A stretch of 64,000 nt of DNA from Amanita rubescens. Taxonomy: Eukaryota > Basidiomycota > Agaricomycetes > Agaricales > Amanitaceae. Of this stretch, positions 43,422 through 55,086 are shown piece after piece; positions within the stretch are counted from its first letter, which is position 1, and each line of letters begins with the position of its first letter. A model generated the notes under the pieces. The model saw only the letters and a list, made by a program, of their open reading frames with translations. It did not search any database and was not told the DNA's origin. The translations under genes and the position numbers were made by a program. The stretch is taken from the NCBI GenBank assembly GCA_015039365.1, contig WION01000076.1, positions 1-64,000 on the forward strand, written 5' to 3'.

Positions 43422-46400
43422 TCAGTAGTAAGCATCAGAAAGAGTCTCATGTATGTCAATACTCCCACTTCTGTCATCATCATCACCCTCACAATCCCAA
43501 TCTTGTTCCTCCATCAATTCACTTACCTCAGCTTCAACTTCTGGTGTCACCGTTGATTTGTACTGCATACTCCATTCTGGATCAATTCCATGCTTGCCAA
43601 GTATTGGAAGCCAGTACTGTGCAAATCGAGTAGCCATGCGCAGACAGATGGCTGCCTGTTTATGTGCATATGCAGAAAGGCCACTTTCCACAGATGGATC
43701 AGTGGCTTTTCTTCGAGATGCCTGTTCCAACCACCATGATGACCTCCACTGGAAAAATGCTAGTACTCGACGCATCTCCTCCTGAACAATTTTCAACTCT
43801 TCTTGCCAACGGCACATCCTTGCTCGCGTTTGAGCCCATTCTGCACGCATACTCTCATTAAACTCCTCTTCAGTCTGGCTGCCAGCTATCTCGGACGACT
43901 CGGATGAACGTGGGACACGCCAAATCCATGACGCTTCAAAACGACCCTTTGACAACTTATTGTCCAGAGGATCATCAGGATCTCGGCTCGGTCCTCTTAT
44001 ATCCTCGCGACGTAGCTCCTTCAATTGTTCCATCCAGGAACCGTCGGGGTCAAGTACCAACAGGGCACTATAAGCAGTACGATAGCGGTGGACAGCCCAT
44101 TGGAGCTTATAGTCAATCTGCTTGTAACTCCCAAGCATTCGAGTATTTGGCCTATTTCCAGTTCCCGAAACATTGACCTTCTTAAAGTGCCAGAAGCCCT
44201 GGATAATGCGACGCAGGCGACGAATATCGGCAAGGGCATCATTTGCCTGTGACTCTCTTAATTGGCATTCCTGCTGTGCTAGTCCTCTCACACCGGGAAG
44301 CGCAAGGAGTTCACACGTGAGAGATGATGGAAATAGGACGGTGATTGACTCAGGATTTGCGTAGTACTCGGGGGCTGTATCGTCATCCAAGCCCGGAATT
44401 AGCGAAGAAACGTGGGGCATGTAGGCAAGCTGAACTGGCCTCCAGGCCTGAAAACGATGAACGAGGGCATTCCTTTTCTCTTGAAGATCCACAAGCTGTT
44501 TACTTGTCACCTTCTTTGATGTCGACAGTTCACGTTTGAGTTTGAATCTGCAGCGCCCGGACCGTCAGCTGGACACGTTACAAGTACAAGCTACGCAGTA
44601 CTCACTGTTGATCCTCAATGTCGAACCCCATATTGAAGAATCCGATAGTCGTGACTTTGTGACGTGGCACTTCGCCTGCGGCAATTCGAAGGCCTTCATC
44701 CCGTGCAATTTTGAGGCAAACATCTTGGATGGTAGTCACTTGAAAAGCATGAACGAATTGTAGCCAATAACACAAGTCTCGTACCTTTTTCTGGCTCCTG
44801 GTATGGATTTGGAACCTTCGCCGGATCTATTTCCCATTTCTCAATCATCCGAAGCCACTTAGATATGGTCTTGGTCGAAAAGGTGGCAGAGACCTCTTTG
44901 AAAACCGTTTCATGCTTTGTGCTCATAGCTGCGGCCTCCCGGAAGCGCTTGGCGAACAGCATTCCTAAGCCGATCGAGTCAAACCATTGATCAATATAGA
45001 GACCAGAAAATAGTACTTACGAAAGCCAACAATCTTCCGGAAATTCCACCCATTCCAGTGGTCGTCCAATGTTTCGTGCCTCGCCGCCGGCCCCATTTCT
45101 CGTACGCTTGGGGCCAAAGGATTTGTATGGGACCAGCTAACCTCGACCTCTTCACCACATGTTCGTCCTGCCCCCAGCGTGTACCCCAAATAGAAGTCCC
45201 TCCGACATTTCTCTCCGTGGGCATTTATATGCCAACTTGGTATAGCAATGTCAATCTTAGTTTCAGGGCTGAGCCTCATGTGTTCCGGGAATTTGGCCAT
45301 GTGTGTCATGAGATTCTTTGACCATTGACAGCCAATATCGTATGTAATAATCACGCGGGGCAGTGTTATGCCAACTAACGCCGAAAGTATAATGAAGTCC
45401 ATATTGCAATATCTAGAGGTGTATTACGTTAGCCAACAATGCATTATACTACAGTGAAGAATCAAGAGACAAACCTCTCTCCCTTTTGTAAATCCCCGGC
45501 ACCATTCCTGCGAATAAGGGAGTGCCTCGAACAGAGCGCTAGGCCATTCCCTGAGACGGCGTAGCCCGGCGTGCATCGTACCTGGGCTTTCGCGATGGCA
45601 TCATGTTCCGATTCACACGTATTGATCTGGCAATGATGAACATCAGTACATAACCATAATAAATAAGGAACGACGTACTTCAGGTTGATCAATGTAATCA
45701 GAGAGGAATTTCTGATATTTTGATTCTTCGACATACATTCCCCACCCGGGGAGCAATTCAACATCTTTCAGGTCTCTTTGTTTTCCCTTCAGCTTGAAGT
45801 TGGCATCGACAGAAATATAGAGAAGGTACAGATATCTGAAAAAACGCGTGACATGTGAGTGACAACTGTGGAAGAAAAGGATACCAGATTCGTACAAAAG
45901 TGACCCTGCTGATTCCCATCCATTCGGAAGATTTCGGTTAGGCTGTGGGCATGCTGGACACTCGACGGTCACACCCCCAGCGGGCGTGTTAGCAATACCA
46001 GCCGGATCGTGACCGCAACCGGCTCGTTTCAAAGTCATAAGATTCCTCCAGATGCGAAAAACTCGGTGAAATTCCTTATAGCGATACTGGGATGAAAGAC
46101 TTGAGCAAGGAGGCGAGGATAACTTAATAAAGAACTTACTACCGTGTTGAAGAGGTTTGCATTGTCTGTTTTCCGTAGGAGCAAATGATAGAAATCAAAC
46201 GCATTACCTTTCCCTTGCAGGGTGAGCTCATGGAATGTATCAAGGCAGTCAAATGTGAAGACCGTGTTTGGTTGCGAAAACGTTGCGGGAAACCACCCGT
46301 GCCTTAGAAGTTGGGTCCGTTTGTCGATAGGAACGTCACGCGGACAAGCGCAGTAGTCGACCGCGACTATATGGTATCCGGATGTATCAAACACGGTAAA

Positions 46401-47160
46401 TGTGGGAGGCCCCGGCAAAGGAGACGGGCAGGGGTTCCCGCCATGGCCAAGTTGGACATGCAATCCGATGTTTCGAAGAGAGTCTTTGTCAAAAAAGTCC
46501 CCAGTCCATTTCTAGTGGCAATTTGTAAGTATAGTAAATGGTATTAATAATACACGTACCTCAATTCGGTGTAGAGGTACATCTTGATGCATCCGAACGA
46601 TGCAGGATCGACATCGGAGCCGTCCGCCTCCACAGCAGTCTCTGCATTTAAAAATACCGGCGGCCTCCTTGCACACGAAACAGGTAGTGTTGTCCAAAAA
46701 ATCTCCCAATCCATCGTGTCGTAAAATCTCATCAAGTGACGCATCGCGCAGAGAGAGCCATTCCTCAAGCTTAGCCTAAAACAGCTGGCATTGAGTGATA
46801 AGATGGGCTTAGGAAAGAATGATTACGAACGTGAACGTTATTGTTTCGCGGTGAGCATTTGTCGGATTGGGTGGAGTCAATGTCGCCGTGAATAGAGGTA
46901 GCATCCATGAGATCAGGAGCAGGATTACAGGCTTCCGGAGAGTCTAGAGAAGGAGGGGTAAGAGAATGGTTCCTATGTTCTCGCTTTCCCCTAAGACGTC
47001 TGTGAGGAGTGACCACGAGGGTGGTAATCTGCGACGTTGTTTCCGATGCGTTTGATACGACCGAAGGATTCCGTGCTTCACGAAATTTACCAGCACAGTT
47101 TCGTGTCCGCTTGGAGGCTGGCTGTTCCGCCGATCCTTGTTTATCCTTGCGTTTTGCCAT
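43422..47160 (-). CDS. KDZ transposase with CxC2-type cysteine cluster
   Basis: Starts MAKRKDKQGSAEQPASKRTR at 47160, with a basic N-terminus, and has about eight short introns. Exons in order: EEWLSLRDASLDEIL; the CxC2-type cluster CFVCKEAAGIFKCRDC with RCRSCIVRMHQ and PLHRIE; GLHVQLGHGGNPCP and HIVAVDYCACP; RHGWFPATF...FHELTLQGKGNAFDFY; LKRAGCGHDPAG with VECPACPQPNRNLPNGWE; YLLYISVDANFKLK; CSRHSLIRRNGAGDLQKGE; the DDE-core pieces TYDIGCQWSKN, HINAHGEKCRRDF and WSHTNPLAPSVREMGP with DDHWNGWNFRK; then a helical C-terminal exon (44510-43422) ending DIHETLSDAYY. No stop or shift was found, so it may be functional. It is only distantly related to KDZ1 and KDZ2. Exact splice points were inferred by eye. 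Confidence 0.9.
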
Positions 47161-48573
47161 AGGAAATAAGAGTCGATGTTACGGCGAAGACGAGCTGGAA
47201 GACGAAAATGGAAAGTGGTCCGACATTTGAGAAGGATGAAATTATAGGCAAGAACGAAAAGGAAGATGAGGATGAGACTGTGAATGAGAAATAACGATAC
47301 CGACAAACGATGATATCGATGTCGGCCCACGTGGCGTCGGTTAGATAAGTGGCTCAACATTATTATATTATAATTATAATCTAAAGACCCCACGCAGCAG
47401 ATACGCCGACTGGCATGATGTGGTCCGAAATGCTGCAGGCCTACAGAACCAAAAATAATGGCTTTGGGAGGCAGAGTCTGGTTCAGCGCTCAGATTCGCC
47501 GCTCGGCGCCCCTGGAATGGATTATCGCTGAAGAGACCAAGATCGGAGAGAATCGAGATCAGGATCCGATTCTGTCGATGGATAAACTCGAAGGTGGGTG
47601 ACCATAGTATCATTAAATGTCAGAGTCAGAGGTAACGTCTTTGAACAGAGGCCTGTGCTTCTGCGTTACCATCAAACGAAGAAACAAGAGAGAAACTGGC
47701 AACTGGTTTAAACGTTTGCACAGGGCAGACCGGTCTCAGAGATACAGGATCCCCGTCAAATGACCGGATCGGGACCTAGTGGTGGAAAGACACAAAGCTG
47801 AGAGTGAGGTGATTCAAGGCGGCATGCCACTGATACCGGAGAATTGAAGGTGAGGATAAATCAAATACTATCCGAGTCGAGACTCGACACGATTGATCCG
47901 CTGCTACTAGTCAGACATGGGATCGTGTACAGCCCAAACCCGCGAGTCTCAAATAACCTGGTATAAGGTCATACTAACATGGATGAACGGCGAATGCAAG
48001 CAGTGCTGTCACTCAGAAATTAAGTTTGGGTCAGAGGATACGGTTTACGAATGACTCGACGTGATCATTGCGCATGAAATTCTATGTACTTCACTTCTAG
48101 CCCACTTTTATAAGTTTCCGAATGACTCGACGTGATCATCGCGCATGAAACTGTATGTACTTCACTTCCAGCACACTTTTTATAAGACAGTTTGTCAGTA
48201 CGGCTTGTATGGAGTCGGGTGTGCTTATATTCACAGAACAAGTATTTTCCCCGGCGAGTCCTATCATATATGTCACTTGCTCAATTCCGGGCTCCCTTTC
48301 TCTGCGTGTGCTTATATTCACACAACTATATCTGTCATTTTCCCCGGCGAGTTCTATCATATGTGTCACCCGCTCGATTCCGGGCTCTCTTTCTCTCATC
48401 GTCTCACTGCATCCGTTACTATGCCTATCCACCCGTTCATTATTTCTTAAAGATCCGAGGCTCTGTTTCAAGATAGATATAGCAGGTCCATCCTCGGGAT
48501 GCCTCGTTATGATGAATCCAAAAAAGTCAAAATATCAGACTGTAAACTATGAACTCTATCCAAACGTCGTACA
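47161..48573. other. Non-coding interior of the KDZ transposon with two tandem duplications
   Basis: 47161-48047: no gene recognised. 48048-48182: two copies of about 68 bp sharing GAATGACTCGACGTGATCAT and GTACTTCACTT. 48214-48400: two copies of about 87 bp sharing TGTGCTTATATTCACA, CCCCGGCGAGT and ATTCCGGGCTC. ORFs over the second repeat are repeat artefacts. Confidence 0.7.
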
Positions 48574-49243
48574 CTACATAATAGCATCTTCAATAGGGCC
48601 AAAAATAAGATCATCCTCGTCATCTCTCACCACCTCAACTATACCAGCCTCTTTTGCATTGTTATACTCTTGAATGGCTTCGTTATAGGTATAAAACCCA
48701 ATGAAGGTATTTCCTGGGATGCCATATACCAAAGAGTTAACATAGGGCCTGTAAATAAAAGCGAGAATTTGAATGATGAATCGGTTAAACAGGGTCGGAT
48801 ACCAACCAACTCGAGAATACGCCGCAGCGCCTTCCGACGGTAACGACATAATACTTTTTTCTTTGGCCAAAAATCGCAATGGGTGCATGCGGCGGGGCTG
48901 AAGACGAAGCGGAGGCCTGGCTTGTTAAGGCTGACATTCCCAAGATGCCTTGAAGTGCCACGTGCAGTGGTACAGGTGGTGGACTTGGTGAGGGAGAAGG
49001 CGTCGTCGGCGGACTTGGCAAAGGGGAATCCACGTTGGTATCTAAGAGGAAGAGTCTGAGTTTGTCGATGTGTGCGGAAACGAATACAAAACTTACACTC
49101 GGAGTTGTCCTGGGGAGCTTGATGATCATCGAGCAGGGGGGACACTGTGAGCGTTTGGAAGTAAGTAACGGGAGAATGGAAGCTGCAAGAACCAAAGTAC
49201 TAGGTGTTTCTTGCGAAGACATGGCTGTGGACGTGCAGAGCAC
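48574..49243 (-). CDS. RNase H1 N-terminal-domain protein carried by the KDZ transposon
   Basis: Exon 1 runs from ATG 49243 to about 48818. It has a Ser/Pro-rich N-terminal half (PSPPTTPSPSPSPPPVP) and then KKYYVVTVGRRCGVFSSW. A short intron (GTTGGTATCC to TTTATTTACAG) follows, and exon 2 continues PYVNSLVYGIPGNTFIGFYT and YNEAIQEYNNAKEAGIVEVV, ending EDAIM at 48574. Together these give one complete RNase H1 N-terminal (hybrid-binding) domain, with the GVFSSW, GxPG and aromatic-T positions of that family. There is no nuclease domain. It faces the companion gene across 167 bp, so the two may share a promoter. It could bind RNA/DNA hybrids or double-stranded RNA during transposition; that is inference. 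Confidence 0.75.
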
Positions 49244-49410
49244 TCGATTGGCAGTGGGATACAGTTCAAGGAAAGGGTGGTTGGGAAAAAATCCCCTTGA
49301 GCGTGAGTTGCTTTACATAAAGAAAAAATCAAACCATTTGTGTTCCTGTGTCACTTTCCCAAGCAAACGGCGGCCCTCTCAAACATCACCGTGGTTACTA
49401 CATCCTCTAA
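49244..49410. promoter_or_regulatory. Shared intergenic region of two divergent KDZ-transposon genes
   Basis: Only 167 bp separate the start codons of the RNase H1-N gene (minus) and the companion gene (plus). No clear TATA box was seen. Position is the only evidence for a bidirectional promoter. Confidence 0.4.
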
Positions 49411-52065
49411 AATGACTCGCTCGTGGACAACAAATATTCAGAGAAAGTTCCTCGACAAAAGAGTAGATGAATTCGTGAAAGCCAAGGGAGGAAGGACACA
49501 ACTACCTTCTTTAGCAGGCTGTTTCGCAGAATGGAGAACGGATAACCCAGACCGTGAACCAACCTCCCGCGAAATTGCGAATGCCAAAAGCCGGGAGGCA
49601 GCCGTCAAGATAATCGAGAATGATATGAATAAGGTTCATTATTTGTTGCTGCCTGACGATTGTGACTTGAGACTTACATTGGGTACAGCGCCTTCGAGCC
49701 TGGTTTCATAATCATACTCGAGGGGGCTCCGTAGTGAATACCCGTGGTGTCCTGAAAATCAGGACAAAATCCAAAGTTCCACAGGAGTGGCAGGTCTATG
49801 CCCAGATGACTGTATGGCAACAAATGGAAAGAGACAATAGACAAGGAGTGGAAGGCATTCGTCGAGGATTGGGAAAATGAAAATCCTGATACTCAGCTCC
49901 CAAAGACGCAATTTACCTTCAGGAATGCATTTCTACAAAAAAGGTATGCGGAGGAATCAGTGGAAGTTGTAAAGCAGGTCAAAGAGCGCCGTGAGCAATT
50001 GAAACTAGACGCAGCTCAAAAAACGGAAGCAGAAAATCAAAACGAGGAATACCAAAGGTAAATCTCCATGCTCTTCCTGTTTCGCCATGTCCTTACGGTG
50101 CCCGACGCACAGGGCCATTGATAAACTACCCCGAACGCTTCTTACCATCGGGGAGAATATTTGTAATCAGACTGGTTGGAATATCACATTCCTCGTTGGA
50201 GGGCCGAGTCCGAAAGAGGGCGGGAAGATAATAACGTACATGTAAGATCCTGTCGCCCGTTGCGTATGACAAATTCTGATGCTAATATAGACTTAACTGT
50301 GGCAAGACGCCAACTGGAAAGGATTATGAAGCCTTTCTGGGTGATAAGGCGTACGGAAAACATATCCTTGACCCTTTTGATACCTTTCTACAGAAAGCTT
50401 TCCGTGAGTTTCAACTAATATCCGTTTTACGATCCTTTTCACTTACATGATTTGTCAGCTCAAGATATTCGTGATGCCCGCCGACTAGACGAAGATGGGT
50501 CGCAGGAGGATGACGATGATCTTGAAGAGGCCTGCAAAGAGGGTGTAGATGCCGGCTCGCATGGGGGTCCCGACTCATCTGGGAGCAACGACGGCAGCCT
50601 GGAGAAGGAATCGGACGGTACCATGGACATGGCAGGAGACGGCCAAGGCGAGAAAACCGAGGTCGTCAAGCCGCGTGCAAAGCAGGGTGGAAAATGTGAA
50701 TATGAGTTGACGAAGGAAGCAAACATCAGGAGGAACCAAGAAGTGCTCCGCCAGTTGAAAGCGAATTTCGACGAGAGCGGTCCAAAGTCACCAGCCTCGA
50801 ACTTGAGGAAAGCGTAGGTTTCACTTCAACCCACTTGTCTGGTCAGCGTTTCTCATGTCATTCTCCGTCAGCGCCGTATCTCCATCGTCTAGTTCCACGC
50901 CTGTCAATGTTGTCACTGGAAATGTTGTAGACCACGGGTCTGCATCGGTCACCCGGGCCGCGCAAGGCCACGATGATGTCAGCAGGCTCAGAGGCGGCCA
51001 ATCACAACCTGCCACACTACCTGGGACCCGCGCACTGGCTGGTGCTCCCTCGCCAGCTCCAGCTCCCGGTACTACTCCCTCGCCAGCTCCAGCTCCCGGT
51101 ACTCCCTCGCCAGCTCCAGTTCCCGGTACTCCCCTCCCTGAATCGTCGGATTCTTATAGGACCCCGGACGTCGGCGATAACGACAAGTCTCCTGAGTCAC
51201 CACAGCCACCCGCAGGCGCGCCAGCCACTAGGTTTTCTGACGCAAATGCGCGTCCAGCCTCTGTCGGCGAGGAGAGCCAGCCACCTCGGAGTCGCGCCTC
51301 TGCTTTCTCTACTAGTTCTCATGACAACGCTACCATAACCGAGTCTCAGCCCGCCGCCGACCGTACGCCGTCTCTAGCCAACGATATGAGTAAACTGCCT
51401 CCTTGGTTAACGAATACGGGGATGGTTTCGTATCTCCGTCACCGTGTATCCCGAGAAAGCCTATGGCAGGAACTCATAACGACATTGCTGAGGTTTGAAG
51501 CACTCAATCCGGTTACTGGGGTATGCCGCTCATTATATCATGTCTTTCTTGTTCCACTGACGGCGTTTTTAGAAGTTGCCAACGACATCGCGTCCAGACG
51601 AAGTGCAGGCATGGATTAGAAATAAGAAGAAGGACGTGCCCCCGACGGTCGATGCACAGTCATACGGAGCCACATTTATGGAGTGGTGGAAAGCCCTTCA
51701 ACCCTCCTGGCGCACTCGCGACAACGGTGTTCTCAGCTACAAGGTTCCTGCTGACGAGAACTGGTCTGTCCTCGGCAAGGGTGGCTCTGCTGGGATCTAC
51801 ACCGTTGTTGTAGCGCTATCATGGTGGATGGTTGCCAGTTCACCAGCAGACTCTGACTCAACATCGCCGGTGTGGGCTGCTGTCTATGACGTCCAGTGGG
51901 TTATTAATCAGATTGTTATGAAGACCATCTCTACTGGAAAAGGGAAGAAACGCACCGGTAATGAGGGTGATCATGAGGCTGCAACTGCCATATCCAAAAG
52001 GTATTGTCCAAGGCTTCTTGTTGTGATTATTTATTAATGTTCATGCCAGACGTCGTGTAAGTTAG
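49411..52065 (+). CDS. Companion protein of the KDZ transposon, function unknown
   Basis: Spliced gene from ATG 49411 (MTRSWTTNIQRKFLDKRVDE). Exons give a helical N-terminal part with a WTT...FL start; EWKAFVEDWENENPDTQLPK and LQKRYAEESVEVVKQVKERR; then AIDKLPRTLLTIGENIC, TGWNITFLVGGPSPKEGGKI and LDPFDTFLQKAF; an acidic linker; YELTKEANIRRNQEVLRQLK; a Pro/Ala/Ser-rich repeat APGTPSPAP (about 51050-51130); and a C-terminal domain VQAWIRNKKKDVPP, FMEWWKALQPSWR and KGGSAGIYTVVVALSWWM ending in basic SKRRRVS. I recall proteins of this layout as common in agaricomycete genomes without known function. A frame change near 49840 and an unclear junction at 50775-50850 mean either small errors, missed introns or two genes. 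Confidence 0.6.
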
Positions 52066-52506
52066 GCTGATCCGTAACTACACCATTTGCGTATATGTTA
52101 CTAGTTACATACATTATCACATGTTAGTTAATACGTAGTAGGTGGTACAGTTATGTACTTTAATCAGGTGTTACTATGCCTGCTCCATTGGTGGGTTCCT
52201 CCTTACCAATGGTTTGAATTGTTGAGGCAAAGATTCAAGACTTCTGTTATAAATTTGTGTTGTCTTTGTGTGAAATTGATTAACATGCCTAATGTTGGTA
52301 CTATGGGGAAGTGATAGCTTCAACTCAACCTTCAATTGATTAGCTGCTAATCATAGCTATACATATTTTAGGATTGGTGTCAGATGTTACTTTCTGTCAT
52401 ACTTGCCACATAGGCATACAAAAAGGTGTCCCTGGTGTACCTTATTTTGCCTTAGTTGGAATCTGGCTATTTTCCAAAAAAGGTAATTATTCCAGGAATA
52501 AAATTG
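52066..52506. other. AT-rich spacer in the KDZ transposon
   Basis: No gene or repeat recognised between the companion gene and the right minisatellite array. Confidence 0.5.
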
Positions 52507-53223
52507 GCCATGAAATTGCCCAGGCAAAGCAATGAAATCGGCTATGAAATCCCCCAGGCAAAGCAATGAAATCGGCTATGAAATCCCCCAGGCAAAGCAA
52601 TGAAATCGGCTATGAAATCCCCCAGGCAAAGCAATGAAATCGGCTATGAAATTGGCCAGGCAAAGCAATGAAATTGGCTATGAAATCCCCCAGGCAAAGC
52701 AATGAAATTGGCTATGAAATCCCCCAGGCAAAGCAATGAAATCGGCTATGAAATTGGCCAGGCAAAGCAATGAAATCGCCTATGAAATTGGCCAGGCAAA
52801 GCAATGAAATTGGCTATGAAATCCCCCAGGCAAAGCAATGAAATTGGCTATGAAATCCCCCAGGCAAAGCAATGAAATTGGCTATGAAATCCCCCAGGCA
52901 AAGCAATGAAATCGCCTATGAAATTGGCCAGGCAAAGCAATGAAATCGCCTATGAAATTGGCCAGGCAAAGCAATGAAATCGCCTATGAAATTGGCCAGG
53001 CAAAGCAATGAAATCGCCTATGAAATTGGCCAGGCAAAGCAATGAAATCGCCTATGAAATCCCCCAGGCAAAGCAATGAGATTGCCTATGAAAAGCAATG
53101 AAATCGGCTATGAAATTCCCCAGGCAAAGCACATGAAATCGCCTTCTCATGAGCTCGTGGCAGCCCGTTACGATCGGTGGCACATTTTGCCACAGTTTTA
53201 TCACAATTAGTGCAGCCACGAGT
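52507..53223 (-). repeat. Right inverted end with minisatellite array
   Basis: About 17-18 copies of the same 34-35-bp unit as on the left, inverted (core CCAGGCAAAGCAATGAAATC), then the unique terminal sequence to 53223. Copy number and variant order differ from the left array, so the arrays have changed independently. Confidence 0.9.
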
Positions 53224-53231
53224 CGCATGAA

Positions 53232-53660
53232 GAGACCCCTCCTCCCACTTATCTGGATGCTATAACGCAGCCACCGCCCACACCATTTGAACAAATTCCT
53301 GAACAATGCGTTTCTACTACGTCGCCTGTTACTAGTATCGATTCTGCCCAACTCGAACAAGGTGAACCTTCCCCGCTACGAGGAACAAATACTCGCCCTC
53401 CGGGCAACTGCTTCACTACTACTACTACCGGACCTCCACCATCACGACGAAACCTTGGAAACCGCCGAGGCCAATCCACACGAGGACAGTCGACACTGTG
53501 ACGACCCGTCACCACTATGACCGCCTCAAATATACAAGAAGAGTGACCGACTCTTCAAGAACGACTTACTGATAACCGCCGCCACCGCCGTCATCCCTGG
53601 CAAGGAAATGAAGACTCTTACACCTACGACAGCGATGCCAAACACAATCGTGACACGTAG
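53232..53660 (+). pseudogene. Gag-like retroelement protein, part 2
   Basis: In-frame continuation of 42069-42692: EETPPPTYLDAITQPPPTPF, QLEQGEPSPLRGTNTRPPGN, a Thr run, then an Arg-rich part RRNLGNRRGQSTRGQS. TGA codons at 53499-53501 and 53544-53546 break it, and the final TAG is at 53658-53660. The Pro/Gln-rich then Arg-rich tail fits a nucleic-acid-binding gag C-terminus. Family not recognised. Confidence 0.5.
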
Positions 53661-53717
53661 TCACAAGTAGATTCAATATTCGGTGAATATTGGACTTCGT
53701 ATGTAGGAGAAGGGCTA

Positions 53718-54126
53718 TGTTACAAACGTACGTCATGGCCTATCTTTTTCTTTATCTTATCATCTATGTCATCCCTCCTACGTCATTGATTGCATATGCG
53801 TTCCTTCTGGAACATTCGTCGTTTATCATATGCTATACTATTTTATCACATGCATGTCGATTATCACATGCAACTGTTTCGTTATCACATGCATTCCTAC
53901 TTACTATATTTGCGTATATACCTTGTACTATATAAACTACGCAAATATACGACTAGACCTCAGTCTAGTTTTAACAGTCAAAATCTGTCTCGTTATCGTC
54001 TAAGCTCCCTTGAGGACTTATCCGATAACACTCTTATTCCTTGAACGTTCTTAAGTGCCGGAACTCCCTTGAGGAACCTACAGTACCTGATAGGCTTGAC
54101 TTATCAGTGAACGAACAAACGTAACA
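53718..54126 (+). repeat. Probable 3' LTR of the gag-like element
   Basis: Starts TGTTACAAACG right after a purine tract GTAGGAGAAGGGCTA and ends AACGTAACA (inverted TGTTAC/GTAACA). A TATATAAAC box lies near 53930. No second copy is in the window, so the limits rest on the termini alone. Confidence 0.6.
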
Positions 54127-54952
54127 AATTCAGTATGTCATTGTTCTCTTGATTATGGAGTTACCGTGACATATGTGAGTTTACTTTGCCACATGCTTTT
54201 AGTGTGGATGTTTAGTAGGCTGGTTATCATTATGCTGCTACTAAACAACTACTCACCACCATGTGATCAGTGATCACCAGATAACCAACATAACCAACAA
54301 CTCCGAATCTCTGCTCCCAGTTCTGAGTCCTCCCCTAGTTGAAACTTGACTTCAATACATACATAGTAGCCACAAATCCTCATAACACATAGGTGATTGA
54401 TGGCCACTGTTGCCAGCAACAACAGTGGCCACATTGTGTAAATTGATCATGACACAACCACTGGATTTGAGTCATACCAAGTGGCAATCTCTACACTGCA
54501 ACTGCACAGAGCCCACTTTTGGCATGCAGGCAGAGTTGATCATGTTGGCCTTGACCCATAGGTGACTACATACATCCACTACTGACTTCTGCTACCATTG
54601 AACCACCAGCAACCCCAACTTCCTACTCAACAGACCAAACTATGTACACTGACTATCACCACATCAGGGAAACGTCATATTTTGATTTGGGCCCTTTGGG
54701 GTGCTTTAGCTTTGGGTGTGGTGGCTTTGAATACTTTAGTACTTTGACTTGGCAGCCTTTGAGTATTTTAGCTTTGGAGGTCAGAATTTTGTGAACTTTG
54801 AGTCTTTGACTTTCCAACTCTCAGCCTTCTTTAGATGTTCCCAGCCCTGCTTGGCCTGAAAGCCAGGGCTTGGGCTTGTAAAAAGCACAGGCTGAGCCAT
54901 GAGCCCAAGCTTTAGCCTTGGCCCAGCAGCCAGGCCTGTAGTGGCTGTGCTG

Positions 54953-55035
54953 CTCTCTTTATCTCTCTTTATCTCTCTTTATCTCTCTTTATCTCTCTTT
55001 ATCTCTCTTTATCTCTCTTTATCTCTCTTTATCTT
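54953..55035. repeat. 10-bp microsatellite (TCTCTTTATC)n
   Basis: About eight perfect tandem copies of TCTCTTTATC just downstream of the Plavaka gene. Confidence 0.95.
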
Positions 55036-55086
55036 GCTCTCTCAAATACTGCAATTTAGCTACAAAATTATGTATGTTAACAGAGT

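Larger units (their letters stand above)
42693..53223. mobile_element. KDZ transposon (10.5 kb) with CxC2-type transposase and two other genes
   Basis: Flanked by an 8-bp duplication CGCATGAA (42685-42692 and 53224-53231); removing the element and one copy rejoins the gag-like frame without a shift. The inverted ends share GTGGCTGCA, then AAAACTGTGGCAAAATGTGC and on through AGGCGATTTCATG, and then pass into inverted minisatellite arrays (42790-43300 and 52507-53130). Inside are the KDZ transposase (43422-47160, minus), an RNase H1 N-terminal-domain gene (48574-49243, minus) and a companion gene (49411-52065, plus). 8-bp TSDs are known for Zisupton. The outermost 4-5 bases of the two ends do not match well. 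Confidence 0.85.

Noticed and set aside
48136..48471. 111-codon ORF with a repeated REREPGIE motif and overlapping frames
   Set aside because: It is produced by a two-copy tandem DNA duplication and is readable in several frames; no domain.
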